Positions 1 to 7,340 of a stretch of 64,000 nt of DNA are shown in pieces. A program made the position numbers and the translations under genes. Below the pieces are notes generated by a model. It ran no database searches. It saw nothing but the letters and a program-made list of their open reading frames with translations, and was not told the origin of the DNA. Within the stretch, counting starts at the first letter, position 1. Every line of letters starts with the position of its first letter. This DNA is from Methylobacterium terrae (GTDB lineage: Bacteria > Pseudomonadota > Alphaproteobacteria > Rhizobiales > Beijerinckiaceae), in assembly GCF_003173755.1 (NCBI RefSeq), contig NZ_CP029553.1, forward strand, positions 4,550,001 through 4,614,000, in the 5' to 3' direction.

Positions 1-183
1 GAGCGAGAGCGGCAGCAGCCGGTGCCAGCAGGCATCCTCCAGGGCGGCGACGGCGCCGTCGGTGCGGCGGTAGAGCACCACGTCCTTGTCGCAGATCCGG
101 CGCGGCGTCAGCGCGCGGCCGATCTCGTGGCCCCAGGCAGCGGCGTACCAGGCGTTCAGCGGATAGCCCTTGGGATCCGTCAT
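1..183 (-). CDS. Rieske [2Fe-2S] oxygenase, vanillate O-demethylase type, N-terminal part only
   Basis: The 5' 61 codons of a gene that runs off the left edge. The visible protein starts MTDPKGYPLNAWYAAAWGHE and continues through RRICDKDVVLYR to CWHRLLPLSL. The NAWYAA start, the ICDKDVVLYR strand and a C-W-H (first Cys-x-His half of a Rieske cluster site) match the N-terminus of VanA-like monooxygenase subunits, which with a reductase partner demethylate vanillate or related methoxy-aromatics in the cytoplasm. The second Rieske half and the mononuclear iron site lie outside the window, so substrate is open. It is divergent from the AraC/PobR-like regulator at 493-1395, which fits an aromatic catabolic locus. 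Confidence 0.8.
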   Translation of the reverse strand, partial: MTDPKGYPLNAWYAAAWGHEIGRALTPRRICDKDVVLYRRTDGAVAALEDACWHRLLPLSL

Positions 184-492
184 CGTTCTCTCCCTCGTCG
201 TCGTCGCCTCGCGGGTCTTTCGCCTCGCTGACGGTCCGGTCGTGCGGCGGCCGGCTTGGCCGTATCGGGGCGCCGGGCGGATCGCCTCGGTGCCTCCGCC
301 GGCGGGCCGGCCGGTGTTGCGCCGCACACAGGTTTCGCGTGCCGGATCAGCAGTTTGGAACTGGTCCGGTTCGACCCTCGGACGCTAGCCGGCAGGGGCC
401 GGCACGACCATGGACGCGCCCCGGAATTTCTTGGACGGATCCGGCGCCCGGCATTAGCCTCGGGACGGGAGGACGGGGCCGGGAGGACGGGG
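184..492. promoter_or_regulatory. Divergent intergenic region between the Rieske oxygenase and the AraC regulator
   Basis: About 309 bp that must hold both promoters. The sequence is GC-rich throughout. I see no clear sigma-70 boxes and no strong palindrome, and no open frame with a convincing start. An upstream extension of the AraC frame is possible (an in-frame ATG at 256), but the chosen start at 493 leaves a normal-length AraC protein. Confidence 0.4.
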
Positions 493-1395
493 ATGCCAGC
501 GCAGCGGGAACGGCCGATCCCGGTCTTTCGCCTCTACGGCGAGACCGCCGAGGCGACGGTGCCGAGCTTCGTCCATGCCGAGCGGATCGGCACCAGCGCG
601 GCCCTGCACGATTGGGAGATCGCGCCCCACCGCCACGGCGCGCTGACGCAGGGGCTCGTCGTCACGCGCGGCCACGGCGCCCTGTCGCTCGACGCGCGCC
701 GCGAGGACTTCACCGCGCCCTGGCTGGTCTGGGTGCCGTCGGGCGTGGTGCACGCCTTCTCGTTCCGGCCCGGCACCGACGGCGTGGTGCTGTCGCTCGC
801 CGACGACTTCCTCGCCGCCGTGCTCGATCCCGATCCGGAAGCGGCGCGCCTGCGGGCCGCCGCCGAGGCGACGTTCTCCGGCCGGCCGGGCTCGCCGGAG
901 GAGATCGACCTCGACCTCGCGGCCCTCGTCGAGGCGCTGATGCGGGAGGCCGCCGGCGCCCTGCCGGGGGCGGCGAGCGCGGTCGCGGCGCTGACCCGGC
1001 TCCTCGTCGTCGGCGTGCTGCGCACCCGCGCCGCCCGCTCGATCACCGAGCCGGCGGCGCTCGCGCGCGCCGACCTGCATCGCCGCTTCCGCCGCCTCGT
1101 CGAGGCCCAGCTGCGCGAGGGCTGGCCGGTCGCCCGCTTCGCCGCGGCGCTGGGCGTCAGCCCCGACCGGCTGCACGCCGCCTGCACCGAGGCGGTGCGG
1201 CGCTCGCCGCAAGGGATCCTGCACGACCGCCTGATGCTCGAGGCCAAGCGCAGCCTCCTCTACACTACGCTCCCGGTCTCGAAGATCGCCTTCGACCTCG
1301 GCTTCAACGATCCGGCGTATTTCTCGCGCTTCTTTACGGCGCGCGCGGGGTCGAGCCCGGCGGCGTTCCGGCGTGGCGATCGGGGGGAGGGATGA
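493..1395 (+). CDS. AraC family transcriptional regulator, PobR-like
   Basis: A 300-residue regulator with an N-terminal cupin-like sensing domain (APHRHGALTQGLVVTRGHG, about residues 40-70) and a C-terminal double helix-turn-helix (about 195-295) with the typical end LPVSKIAFDLGFNDPAYFSR followed by FF...GSSPAAFR. That layout is PobR-like; PobR activates p-hydroxybenzoate hydroxylase. Here the adjacent divergent gene is a vanillate-demethylase-type oxygenase, so the likely target is that gene and the effector an aromatic acid (inference). The start at 493 follows a purine-rich GGGAGGACGGGG stretch. A longer start at 256 would add 79 residues of low-complexity sequence without family counterpart. 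Confidence 0.8.
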   Translation: MPAQRERPIPVFRLYGETAEATVPSFVHAERIGTSAALHDWEIAPHRHGALTQGLVVTRGHGALSLDARREDFTAPWLVWVPSGVVHAFSFRPGTDGVVLSLADDFLAAVLDPDPEAARLRAAAEATFSGRPGSPEEIDLDLAALVEALMREAAGALPGAASAVAALTRLLVVGVLRTRAARSITEPAALARADLHRRFRRLVEAQLREGWPVARFAAALGVSPDRLHAACTEAVRRSPQGILHDRLMLEAKRSLLYTTLPVSKIAFDLGFNDPAYFSRFFTARAGSSPAAFRRGDRGEG

Positions 1396-1465
1396 CAGCC
1401 TGACAGTCGAGCGGCCGCAAGAGCGTTGCCGCAGGATCGAGATCAATTGTCAGGAGAAGGAGAAG

Positions 1466-1541
1466 TGGCTCCCCGAGCAGGACTCGAACCTGCGACAAGG
1501 CGATTAACAGTCGCCTGCTCTACCAACTGAGCTATCGGGGA
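1466..1541 (-). tRNA. tRNA-Asn (anticodon GTT)
   Basis: Reads TCCCCGATAGCTCAG from 1541 leftwards and folds into a full cloverleaf. The acceptor stem is TCCCCGA/TCGGGGA. The anticodon stem GGCGA/TCGCC encloses loop CTGTTAA, with anticodon GTT at 1506-1508. The T-arm contains GGTTCGAGTCC. The 3' CCA is encoded (1466-1468). Length is 76 nt and the discriminator base is G, as in asparagine tRNAs. Confidence 0.97.
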
Positions 1542-1624
1542 ACACCGGGCCGGTACTCGCGAGGAGCGCCGACGCGGGCTTCTTTAGCCAGTTCATCCGG
1601 GCGGCGCAACCCCGATGTCGCGTC

Positions 1625-2059
1625 TCAGCGCGGCGGGCAGGCGGGGCCGAAAGGACCGACCACGAGGTCGCCGTCGCGGGGGTTGTTGAGCACGAACGGC
1701 TCGGTGCCGCCCTGGCCGAAGCCCATCAGGCCGAGGTCGTAGTAGCAGCGGTCGAGGACCGCCGTGAACGTGTAGCTGTCCCGCGCCACCGGCGCCCCGA
1801 CCGGCACCAGCCGCCCGCGCGGGCCCCGCGCGGCGCAATAGGCCGCGATGTCGACCCGGCCCGGCGCCAGCATGCGGATCGAGCGCGAGGAATGCGGCGG
1901 GATGCCGACGCTGGGGCCGCCGTTGCGGCTCGCCACCGCGAAATAGGGCGAACGGTTGACGACGTGCCGGACGCAGCCGGCCTCCGCCGCGCCGATCCCC
2001 CCGGCGAGCAGGGCCGCCGCCGCCGACCACCGATAGAGCCGCTTCACGCCCGGCCGCAT
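1625..2059 (-). CDS. Exported hypothetical protein
   Basis: A 144-residue protein with a clear signal peptide (MRPGVKRLYRW then a hydrophobic Ala/Leu run, probable cleavage after GAAEA). The mature part has several Cys (GCVRHVVNRSPYF, AAYCAARGP, LDRCYYDLG, FGPACPPR), consistent with disulfides in the periplasm. I recognise no enzyme motif. The start at 2059 is chosen because it begins the signal peptide; a longer frame upstream has no such sense. It is divergent from the His-rich exported protein at 2257. Confidence 0.7.
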   Translation of the reverse strand: MRPGVKRLYRWSAAAALLAGGIGAAEAGCVRHVVNRSPYFAVASRNGGPSVGIPPHSSRSIRMLAPGRVDIAAYCAARGPRGRLVPVGAPVARDSYTFTAVLDRCYYDLGLMGFGQGGTEPFVLNNPRDGDLVVGPFGPACPPR

Positions 2060-2256
2060 GGCATACCTCTCTCCAAACGCGAAGGAACGCGTGACGCCGA
2101 CGAACCTAACGCGTCGCCGCGCTCCCGCCAGGCTTGCGACTGCGCACGGCCCCGACGGGAACGGAACGGCAGAGCTTGGCGTTGAGTTCCGGTCTTCGTG
2201 CGGGGCGGCATTCCGGTGTCGCGCCGCGCCGCCCGCCACCACCGCCCGGAGCCCCG

Positions 2257-2601
2257 ATGCGCATCCGTTCCCTGCTGCTGGCCCTGTTCCTGCTCACCGG
2301 ACTCGGCGGCCTCGCCGGTGCCACGCCGCTGATGCCGACCGCGGCCGTCACCACCGCCCTCGACCAACCCTCGACGGTCGAGACCGTGCGCTGGCGCCGC
2401 CACCGCCACTGGCATCGGCGCCACTGGCACCGGATGCACTGGCATCGCCGCCACTGGCACCACCGTCGCCACTATCGCCGGCACTGGCACCATCGCCGCC
2501 ACTATGGGCGCTACCACCGTTACCGCGGCCATCGTCACGTGCGCCGGCTGCATTTCAGCCGCCCGGCCGCCCGGCCGGTGCGCTGGATCGAGCCGCGCTG
2601 A
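2257..2601 (+). CDS. Exported His/Trp/Arg-rich repeat protein
   Basis: A 114-residue protein with an N-terminal signal peptide (MRIRSLLLALFLLTGLGGLAGA). After residue 45 comes a block made of repeats of the type (R/H)-x-HWH-R-R-HW, for example WRRHRHWHRRHWHRMHWHRR, extending to about residue 95. The block is extremely rich in His, Arg, Trp and Tyr. Such a sequence could bind metal ions or heme or interact with polyanions, but no specific family function can be claimed. The underlying DNA is a degenerate 12-15-bp tandem pattern (CACTGGCATCGCCGC-like), so the block probably grew by repeat expansion. Confidence 0.7.
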   Translation: MRIRSLLLALFLLTGLGGLAGATPLMPTAAVTTALDQPSTVETVRWRRHRHWHRRHWHRMHWHRRHWHHRRHYRRHWHHRRHYGRYHRYRGHRHVRRLHFSRPAARPVRWIEPR

Positions 2602-2637
2602 GCGGAGCTGCACAGGACAGCCCCACTTATACCCTCG

Positions 2638-2801
2638 CGCCTTGGCATCGACGCGTCGACGCCAAGGCGTCCGGCGCATCAGCGCCGACGCCCGTTCGGG
2701 CTGAGCCAGCGCCTCCGAACGGATCCGTTCGAAGGCGCGGCGGTATGACATTCTTGTTTCGCATCGTTCGCCGAACCGGTGACCGCTTCGGCGAACGATG
2801 C
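2638..2801. repeat. Cluster of three long inverted repeats upstream of the PBP gene
   Basis: Three perfect or near-perfect palindromic structures in 164 bp. First, CGCCTTGGC (2638-2646) pairs with GCCAAGGCG (2661-2669) around a GTCGACGCGTCGAC-type centre. Second, 2709-2738 has core CGAACGGATCCGTTCG (16-bp palindrome) flanked by GCGCCT and AGGCGC. Third, GCATCGTTCGCCGAA (2761-2775) pairs with TTCGGCGAACGATGC (2787-2801), a 15-bp stem with an 11-nt loop. On the reverse strand the third has the GAA-GxGG-xx-ACCGGTT-x-CGAA pattern of the extragenic palindrome common in Rhizobiales. Confidence 0.8.
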
Positions 2802-5359
2802 TCCAGGCCGGACGCCGAACCTTGAGCGAGCAGCCTCCCGCATCCAGACCCGACGGACGTTCCCGCGACTGGCTCGACCTCGGGGGAGGGGGCCGGCCGG
2901 GCGTCGCGCCCCGGGCGACCGAGCCCGGGAGCGCGGCGGCGGGGGCGAGGGGGACAGGGCCCGGAGCGCGGTTCGCGGGCCTGTCCCGCGCCGCCGCCGG
3001 GTTCGGCGCCCGCTTAGGGCCGGCCGCGCGTACCGGATTTGTCCGCGCCCGGGCGACGGCGGGCCTCCTCGCCGGCCACCCCGCCACCCAGGCTGCCGCC
3101 GCCGCGACGGCGGCGGCCTGGCGGCCGGTGGCGGCGCTCGCCCGGCGGGTGCCGTGGCTGCGGGTGGCGGGCGCGGCGGCGGCCGTCGCGGTCGGCCTCG
3201 TCCTGGCCACCCTCGTGTACGCGCTCGCGACCCTGCCGGTGAATGGCGGGCTCACCATCGAGCCCACGGCCTCGGCCCTGGTGGTGCGGGCCGCCGACGG
3301 GCAGGCCTTCGCCACCCGCGGCGTCATCAAGGGGGCGAAGCTGTCCCCGAAGGAGGTGCCGCCGGTCCTCGCCAAGGCGATCGTGGCGATCGAGGACCGC
3401 CGCTTCTACGACCATCACGGCATCGACCTGCGCGGGCTCGTCCGCGCCGCCTTCCGCAACGCCGCCGCCGGCGGCACCCGCGAGGGCGGCTCGACCCTGA
3501 CCCAGCAGCTCGTGCGCATGAACTACCTGTCCCAGGACCGCACCCTGAAGCGGAAGGTGCAGGAGGCGGTGCTGGCGCTCTGGCTCGAATCGCAGCTGCC
3601 GAAGGACGAGATCCTCACCCGTTACCTCAACGCCGCCTATTTCGGCGCCGGCGTCTACGGCGCCGACGCGGCGGCGCAGCGCTACTTCGGCAAGCCGGCC
3701 AAGGACCTGTCCCTGAGCGAAGCCGCCATGCTGGCGGGCCTGGTGCGCGCGCCCTCGCAGCTCGCCCCCCACCGCAACCTCGACGGCGCGCGCGGCCGCG
3801 CCGCCCAGGTGCTCGACGCGATGGTGGAGACCGGCGCGGTCACGAAGGCGGAGGCCGATGCGGCCAAGCGCGCCCCCGCCACCGTCCGGGTGCCGACGGA
3901 GACGCCGGTCGGCACCAACTACTTCGTCGACAACGTCGCCGATTCGGTGCGCGGCCTGATCGGCGCCGGGCCGGCCGACGCGACCGTCCGCACCACCCTC
4001 GACCTGACGCTCCAGAACATCGCCGAGAGCGTGGTCGCCCGCCGCCTCGACCAGGACGGCGAGCGCCGCAAGGTCTCGCAGGGGGCGCTCGTGGCGATGG
4101 CGCCGGACGGGGCGATCCTGGCGATGGTCGGCGGGCGCGACTACGCCGACAGCCAGTTCAACCGCGTCACCCAGGCCAGGCGCCAGCCGGGCTCGCTGTT
4201 CAAGCTGTTCGTCTACCTCACGGCGCTCCGCGAGGGCTACCGGCCCGATTCGACGATGATGGACCGGCCGACCCAGGTCGGCGAGTGGGAGCCGGAGAAT
4301 TACGGCGGGCGCTACCGCGGCGCCGTGACCTTGCGCACCGCCTTCGCCCACTCGATCAACACCGTGGCGGTGCAGCTCGCCGAGGCGGTGGGCATCCCGG
4401 CGGTGATCGAGACCGCGCGCGGCCTCGGCATCACCTCGGACCTGCCGAACCTGCCGAGCCTCGCGCTCGGCTCGGCCGAGACCACGCTCCTCGAGATCAC
4501 CCGCGCCTACGCGGCGGTGGCGGCCGGCGCCGAGACCGTCGAACCCTACGGCGTGCGCCAGATCCTCGCCCGCGAGCAGCCGCTCTACACGAGGCCCCAG
4601 GCACCTCCCACCGCCGCCCGCGACCAGGCGGCGCGCACCGCGATGCTCGACCTGCTGAGCGCCGTGGTGCGCGAGGGCTCGGGCAGGAACGCCCGGGTCT
4701 CGGTGCCGGCCGGGGGCAAGACCGGCACCACCCAGGACAGCCGCGACGCCTGGTTCGTGGGCTTTGCCGGCGATCTCGTGGTCGGGGTCTGGCTCGGCAA
4801 CGACGACAACACGCCGATGGCCGGCGTCACCGGCGGCGACATGCCGGCGCTGATCTGGCACGACTTCGTCTCCCAAGCGCTGGCCGCCCGGGCCAAGGCC
4901 GCCAAGGCCGGGGCCGGCAAGTCCGAGGCCGGCAAGTCCGAGGCCGCCCGGCCCGCGCCGGCGCCCCGGCCCGAGACGGCGAGCGTCACCGAGCCGGAGG
5001 CCGATCCGCGCCCCCGGGATCTCGCGAGCCGCGACCCGTCCGCCCGCGCGGTGCTGCGCGGCAGCCCGGCGGTGGTCGATACCGGCACCCTCGATTTCGA
5101 CGGGCGCGCGGTGCGGCTGGTCGGGGTCGACGGTCTGTCCGGCCGCAACGCCCGCGAGCTCGGCCGCTACCTGCGCCGGCGCGACGTCGCCTGCGCCCCG
5201 GCGGAGGGTGGCGCCTATCGCTGCTCCCTCGACGGGCAGGACCTGTCCGAGCTGATCCTGTTCAACGGCGGCGGCCGCGCCAGCGCCGACGCCACGCCGG
5301 ACCTGCTCGCCGCCGAGGAGCAGGCGCGCTCGAACCGGATCGGGATCTGGCGGCGCTGA
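2798..5359 (+). CDS. Bifunctional penicillin-binding protein 1A/1C type with C-terminal SNase-like domain
   Basis: A peptidoglycan glycosyltransferase-transpeptidase of 853 residues. Residues 1-120 are an Ala/Arg/Gly-rich cytoplasmic tail and 122-143 a membrane anchor. The GT51 domain (about 160-340) has EDRRFYDHHGID (E199) and GGSTLTQQL. The transpeptidase domain has S-L-F-K (in RQPGSLFKLF), S-I-N and K-T-G-T, so both activities look intact. A Lys/Ala/Pro linker with a duplicated AGKSE follows. The last ~98 residues (756-853) look like a staphylococcal-nuclease fold, but the DGDT motif is DTGT and the PE glutamate is missing, so nuclease activity is unlikely. The ATG at 2798 lies inside a long inverted repeat. 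TTG at 2822 is an alternative; neither has a good ribosome-binding site. Confidence 0.88.
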   Translation: MLQAGRRTLSEQPPASRPDGRSRDWLDLGGGGRPGVAPRATEPGSAAAGARGTGPGARFAGLSRAAAGFGARLGPAARTGFVRARATAGLLAGHPATQAAAAATAAAWRPVAALARRVPWLRVAGAAAAVAVGLVLATLVYALATLPVNGGLTIEPTASALVVRAADGQAFATRGVIKGAKLSPKEVPPVLAKAIVAIEDRRFYDHHGIDLRGLVRAAFRNAAAGGTREGGSTLTQQLVRMNYLSQDRTLKRKVQEAVLALWLESQLPKDEILTRYLNAAYFGAGVYGADAAAQRYFGKPAKDLSLSEAAMLAGLVRAPSQLAPHRNLDGARGRAAQVLDAMVETGAVTKAEADAAKRAPATVRVPTETPVGTNYFVDNVADSVRGLIGAGPADATVRTTLDLTLQNIAESVVARRLDQDGERRKVSQGALVAMAPDGAILAMVGGRDYADSQFNRVTQARRQPGSLFKLFVYLTALREGYRPDSTMMDRPTQVGEWEPENYGGRYRGAVTLRTAFAHSINTVAVQLAEAVGIPAVIETARGLGITSDLPNLPSLALGSAETTLLEITRAYAAVAAGAETVEPYGVRQILAREQPLYTRPQAPPTAARDQAARTAMLDLLSAVVREGSGRNARVSVPAGGKTGTTQDSRDAWFVGFAGDLVVGVWLGNDDNTPMAGVTGGDMPALIWHDFVSQALAARAKAAKAGAGKSEAGKSEAARPAPAPRPETASVTEPEADPRPRDLASRDPSARAVLRGSPAVVDTGTLDFDGRAVRLVGVDGLSGRNARELGRYLRRRDVACAPAEGGAYRCSLDGQDLSELILFNGGGRASADATPDLLAAEEQARSNRIGIWRR

Positions 5360-5387
5360 CGTGCAGTCCGGGTCACGTGCTCGTCAG
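5356..5387 (+). terminator. Possible hairpin terminator after the PBP gene
   Basis: CTGACG at 5356-5361 pairs with CGTCAG at 5382-5387, with further GCA/TGC pairing inside. It starts at the PBP stop codon and has no T-run. It would also lie downstream of the convergent gene at 5444-5923. Confidence 0.35.
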
Positions 5388-5443
5388 GCAGAGGGACAGA
5401 TCTGCCTTGAGCCTGTCGGCGTCCGCGGCTGATATCGAAACCG

Positions 5444-5923
5444 TCACCAGGATTGGGGGGCGCTCCCGCGCGGGCTCTCCTGGCGCCAGCGCAAGGCTCC
5501 CGTCCCAGCGCTCGCGGCTTCGGCGGGGGCTCTGACCTTGCGCAGGCGAGCCGAGTCGCCGCGCATGGACGCATTGACGGAGAGATGGACGCTCGTGCCG
5601 CCTACCGTGATGTGCCCGGCGACCGGCAGGCGCACGCCCCGCGCGACCGTGATCTCCGTCAACCGCTCAAGGGTGCCTGCCGGCCCGTCGAACGCCTCGA
5701 AGTCGAACCACTTCCCGAATGTTTGAAAGTCAGGGACATCGAAACCGATCGACAGGACGCCGACAGCGTTGCGGGGCGCCGGCATGGTGCAGCCAAGCGT
5801 CATCGCAATGGTCCGACTCTCGGAGCCGATCGTAGCCTTGCCGGGCAGGCTCACCGCCCCCGCAAGGGCACTCCCGGTCCAGGGCATACAGGTCGCCAGC
5901 AGGGCGGCTCTCAGCATCGCCAT
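5444..5923 (-). CDS. Exported hypothetical protein
   Basis: A 159-residue protein with an N-terminal signal peptide (MAMLRAALLATCMPWTGSALAGA). The mature part begins VSLPGKATIGSESRTIAMTL and includes GFDVPDFQTFGKWFDFEAFDGP, predicted mainly beta. One Cys (LGCTMPAP) remains after processing. No family is recognised. Base use is a little less GC-rich than neighbours, so it may be less adapted or horizontally acquired. It is convergent with the PBP gene, with 84 bp between stops. Confidence 0.6.
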   Translation of the reverse strand: MAMLRAALLATCMPWTGSALAGAVSLPGKATIGSESRTIAMTLGCTMPAPRNAVGVLSIGFDVPDFQTFGKWFDFEAFDGPAGTLERLTEITVARGVRLPVAGHITVGGTSVHLSVNASMRGDSARLRKVRAPAEAASAGTGALRWRQESPRGSAPQSW

Positions 5924-6015
5924 CGGTCCCTGGTGCAGGAAACGGCGACGCTTTACCCGATTTGGTGACGACAGAAAGCGCGGGGTGACGCGAGGATCGC
6001 CCCGCCGCCGGCGAT

Positions 6016-6150
6016 TCAGATCATCATCGCGTTGATCGCGACCGTCAGGGCCGCCCCGACGACGGCGAAGCCGAGCAGCGCGATACTGCTGACCTGGTCG
6101 ACCCGGTCGATGTCGTGGCCGGTGCGGTGCTCGGGGGAGTTGGCGTTCAT
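6016..6150 (-). CDS. Small single-span membrane protein (44 aa)
   Basis: A very short protein beginning MNANSPEHRTGHDIDRVDQV, with one hydrophobic helix (SSIALLGFAVVGAALTVAIN, residues 21-40) and the end AMMI. The start at 6150 is backed by AGCAGGAGAACCCCG just upstream (AGGAG, 6-7 nt spacing). Length and layout, a charged N-terminus followed by one helix, are typical of small inner-membrane proteins. Function is unknown. The next gene on the same strand (6244-6459) also encodes a small membrane protein and may be co-transcribed. Confidence 0.6.
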   Translation of the reverse strand: MNANSPEHRTGHDIDRVDQVSSIALLGFAVVGAALTVAINAMMI

Positions 6151-6243
6151 CGGGGTTCTCCTGCTCGGATGTCCCTCGCCAACGCCCCCGGCGCCCGGGA
6201 GGATCATCCGACGCCGGGACGCACTTTGCCGCACGGGCGCCCG

Positions 6244-6459
6244 TCAGCCGGCATGCGGGGCGCCGTCATGACCGTGGCTGGTGCCGATGACGCACAGCGC
6301 CAGGCCGGCGATGCCGCCCAGCGTGCCGATCGGGGTCTGGTAGCGCCAGGAGGCGTAGTAGCCGGCGCTGCCGATCACCACGCCGAGGGCGGTGAGCACG
6401 ATGCCGCGGGCCGAGACCCCGGGCTTCTCGCGGTGCGATCGGGGGGTGTCCTGGTGCAT
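6244..6459 (-). CDS. Small two-span membrane protein (71 aa)
   Basis: Starts MHQDTPRSHREKPGVSARGI, then two hydrophobic helices (about residues 20-35 and 45-60) and a short His-containing tail GTSHGHDGAPHAG. AGGACG lies 5 nt before the ATG at 6459. No family is recognised. It lies 93 nt upstream of the 44-aa membrane protein on the same strand, so they may form a small transcription unit. Confidence 0.6.
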   Translation of the reverse strand: MHQDTPRSHREKPGVSARGIVLTALGVVIGSAGYYASWRYQTPIGTLGGIAGLALCVIGTSHGHDGAPHAG

Positions 6460-6710
6460 CGTCGTCCTGCCTTCGCCGCGCCGCGTGTCGGCCGCCCCGA
6501 GGCGGGCGGCGGGAGCAGGGGGGCGGCCGCCCTCTCCCTTCGGAGGAACGCGGCAGGCGCGGATTCGCTCACGCTCGGGCGCGACTCGCCTTTTCCCTGA
6601 CATGCCACGCGGGAACCCGGCTGGTAACGTCGAACGATCGCACTCCCCCCCCGATCGGCCGAGGGCCGGTCGCCGACGCCCGCCCCGTTCCCCCGATCGT
6701 GGTCAGCCTC

Positions 6711-6929
6711 ATGCCGCAGCGCTACTTCTTCAACCTGGTCGGTCCCGCGCAGGCGATCGAGGACCCGACGGGCGTCGAGGCCAACACTCCGGACCAGGCC
6801 GAGGCCGAGGCGCGGGCGGTCATCGTCGAGATGCGGGCGAGCGGCGACCTGCCGGCCCTGGGACCGGGCTGGCAGATGGAGATCCGCGACGCGGCCGGCC
6901 GGCTGGTGCGCTCAATCCCGATCGGCTGA
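6711..6929 (+). CDS. DUF6894 family small protein
   Basis: A 72-residue protein with the hallmark start MPQRYFFNLVGP, a middle DPTGVEANTPDQAEAEARA and the end WQMEIRDAAGRLVRSIPIG. This is the DUF6894 pattern (RYFF at the start, D-x-x-G, Ala-rich helix, then E-x-R-D-x-x-G-R), a family of unknown function abundant in Methylobacterium and relatives. ATG at 6711 is preferred over GTG at 6699 because family members begin with M-P-x-Y-F-F. Confidence 0.72.
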   Translation: MPQRYFFNLVGPAQAIEDPTGVEANTPDQAEAEARAVIVEMRASGDLPALGPGWQMEIRDAAGRLVRSIPIG

Positions 6930-7082
6930 GGCGCGGGGACCGGCCTGCAGCAGGACCTGCCGGACATGGGCGCGGACCTGCGCGCGCATCGCCTCGCTCC
7001 GGTGCGCTCCGCTCTGCGCGGATGTCCCGGGCGCCCCGGGAACCGCCTGCTGGGTGGATCGGGCCTTACCGCCGAGCGACAT
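6912..7082 (-). CDS. Possible small hypothetical protein (56 aa)
   Basis: A short frame starting MSLGGKARSTQQAVPG, with a basic helix MRAQVRAHVRQVLLQAG. Support comes from a very good ribosome-binding site: AGGAGG lies 9 nt before the ATG at 7082 within GAGCAGGAGGCAGGCAGG. It overlaps the convergent DUF6894 gene by 18 nt. No family is recognised; it could be spurious. Confidence 0.4.
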   Translation of the reverse strand: MSLGGKARSTQQAVPGAPGTSAQSGAHRSEAMRAQVRAHVRQVLLQAGPRASADRD

Positions 7083-7301
7083 CCTGCCTGCCTCCTGCTC
7101 ACGTTCCAGGTCCGGACCTCCGCAGAAGAGTGCGGCCGGCCGCCCCACCTCGCGGTGCGCTGCGGCACAAGCCGTTCCTCTGCACCGGAGGCCGGTGCCG
7201 CACGCGTCCTGTTGAAGAGAATCGGACCTGCCTAGGGTGTACCGGTTCCTGCCGGAGACCAATAATGAAAATGTCGTTAATGCGTTCCCCGGATCAATGC
7301 T

Positions 7302-7335
7302 GAGGCGCCTGGGCAACGCCTCTTTTGTTAGTTTT
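7302..7335 (+). terminator. Rho-independent terminator reading rightwards, after a 12-codon frame
   Basis: GAGGCG (7302-7307), 9-nt loop, CGCCTC (7317-7322), then TTTTGTTAGTTTT. The T-run is only on the plus strand, so it ends rightward transcription although the next gene to the right (glyS) is on the minus strand. A frame ATG-AAA-ATG... at 7265-7303 (MKMSLMRSPDQC) ends with its TGA overlapping the stem. The 7255-7345 segment is unusually AT-rich for this genome. Confidence 0.6.
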
Positions 7336-7340
7336 CGGAC

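Noticed and set aside
1466..1541. Phage or island attachment site at tRNA-Asn
   Set aside because: No integrase nearby and no repeat of the tRNA 3' end found by eye within the window.
2044..3375. Long minus-strand open frame (443 codons) across the PBP start region
   Set aside because: Overlaps the signal-peptide gene, the His-rich gene and the PBP; composition is Arg/Ala/Pro shadow coding of GC-rich DNA with no family motif.
2779..5535. 918-codon plus-strand frame over the PBP gene
   Set aside because: Shadow frame of the PBP; Arg/Gly/Pro-rich, no domains, while the other frame has intact GT51 and transpeptidase motifs.
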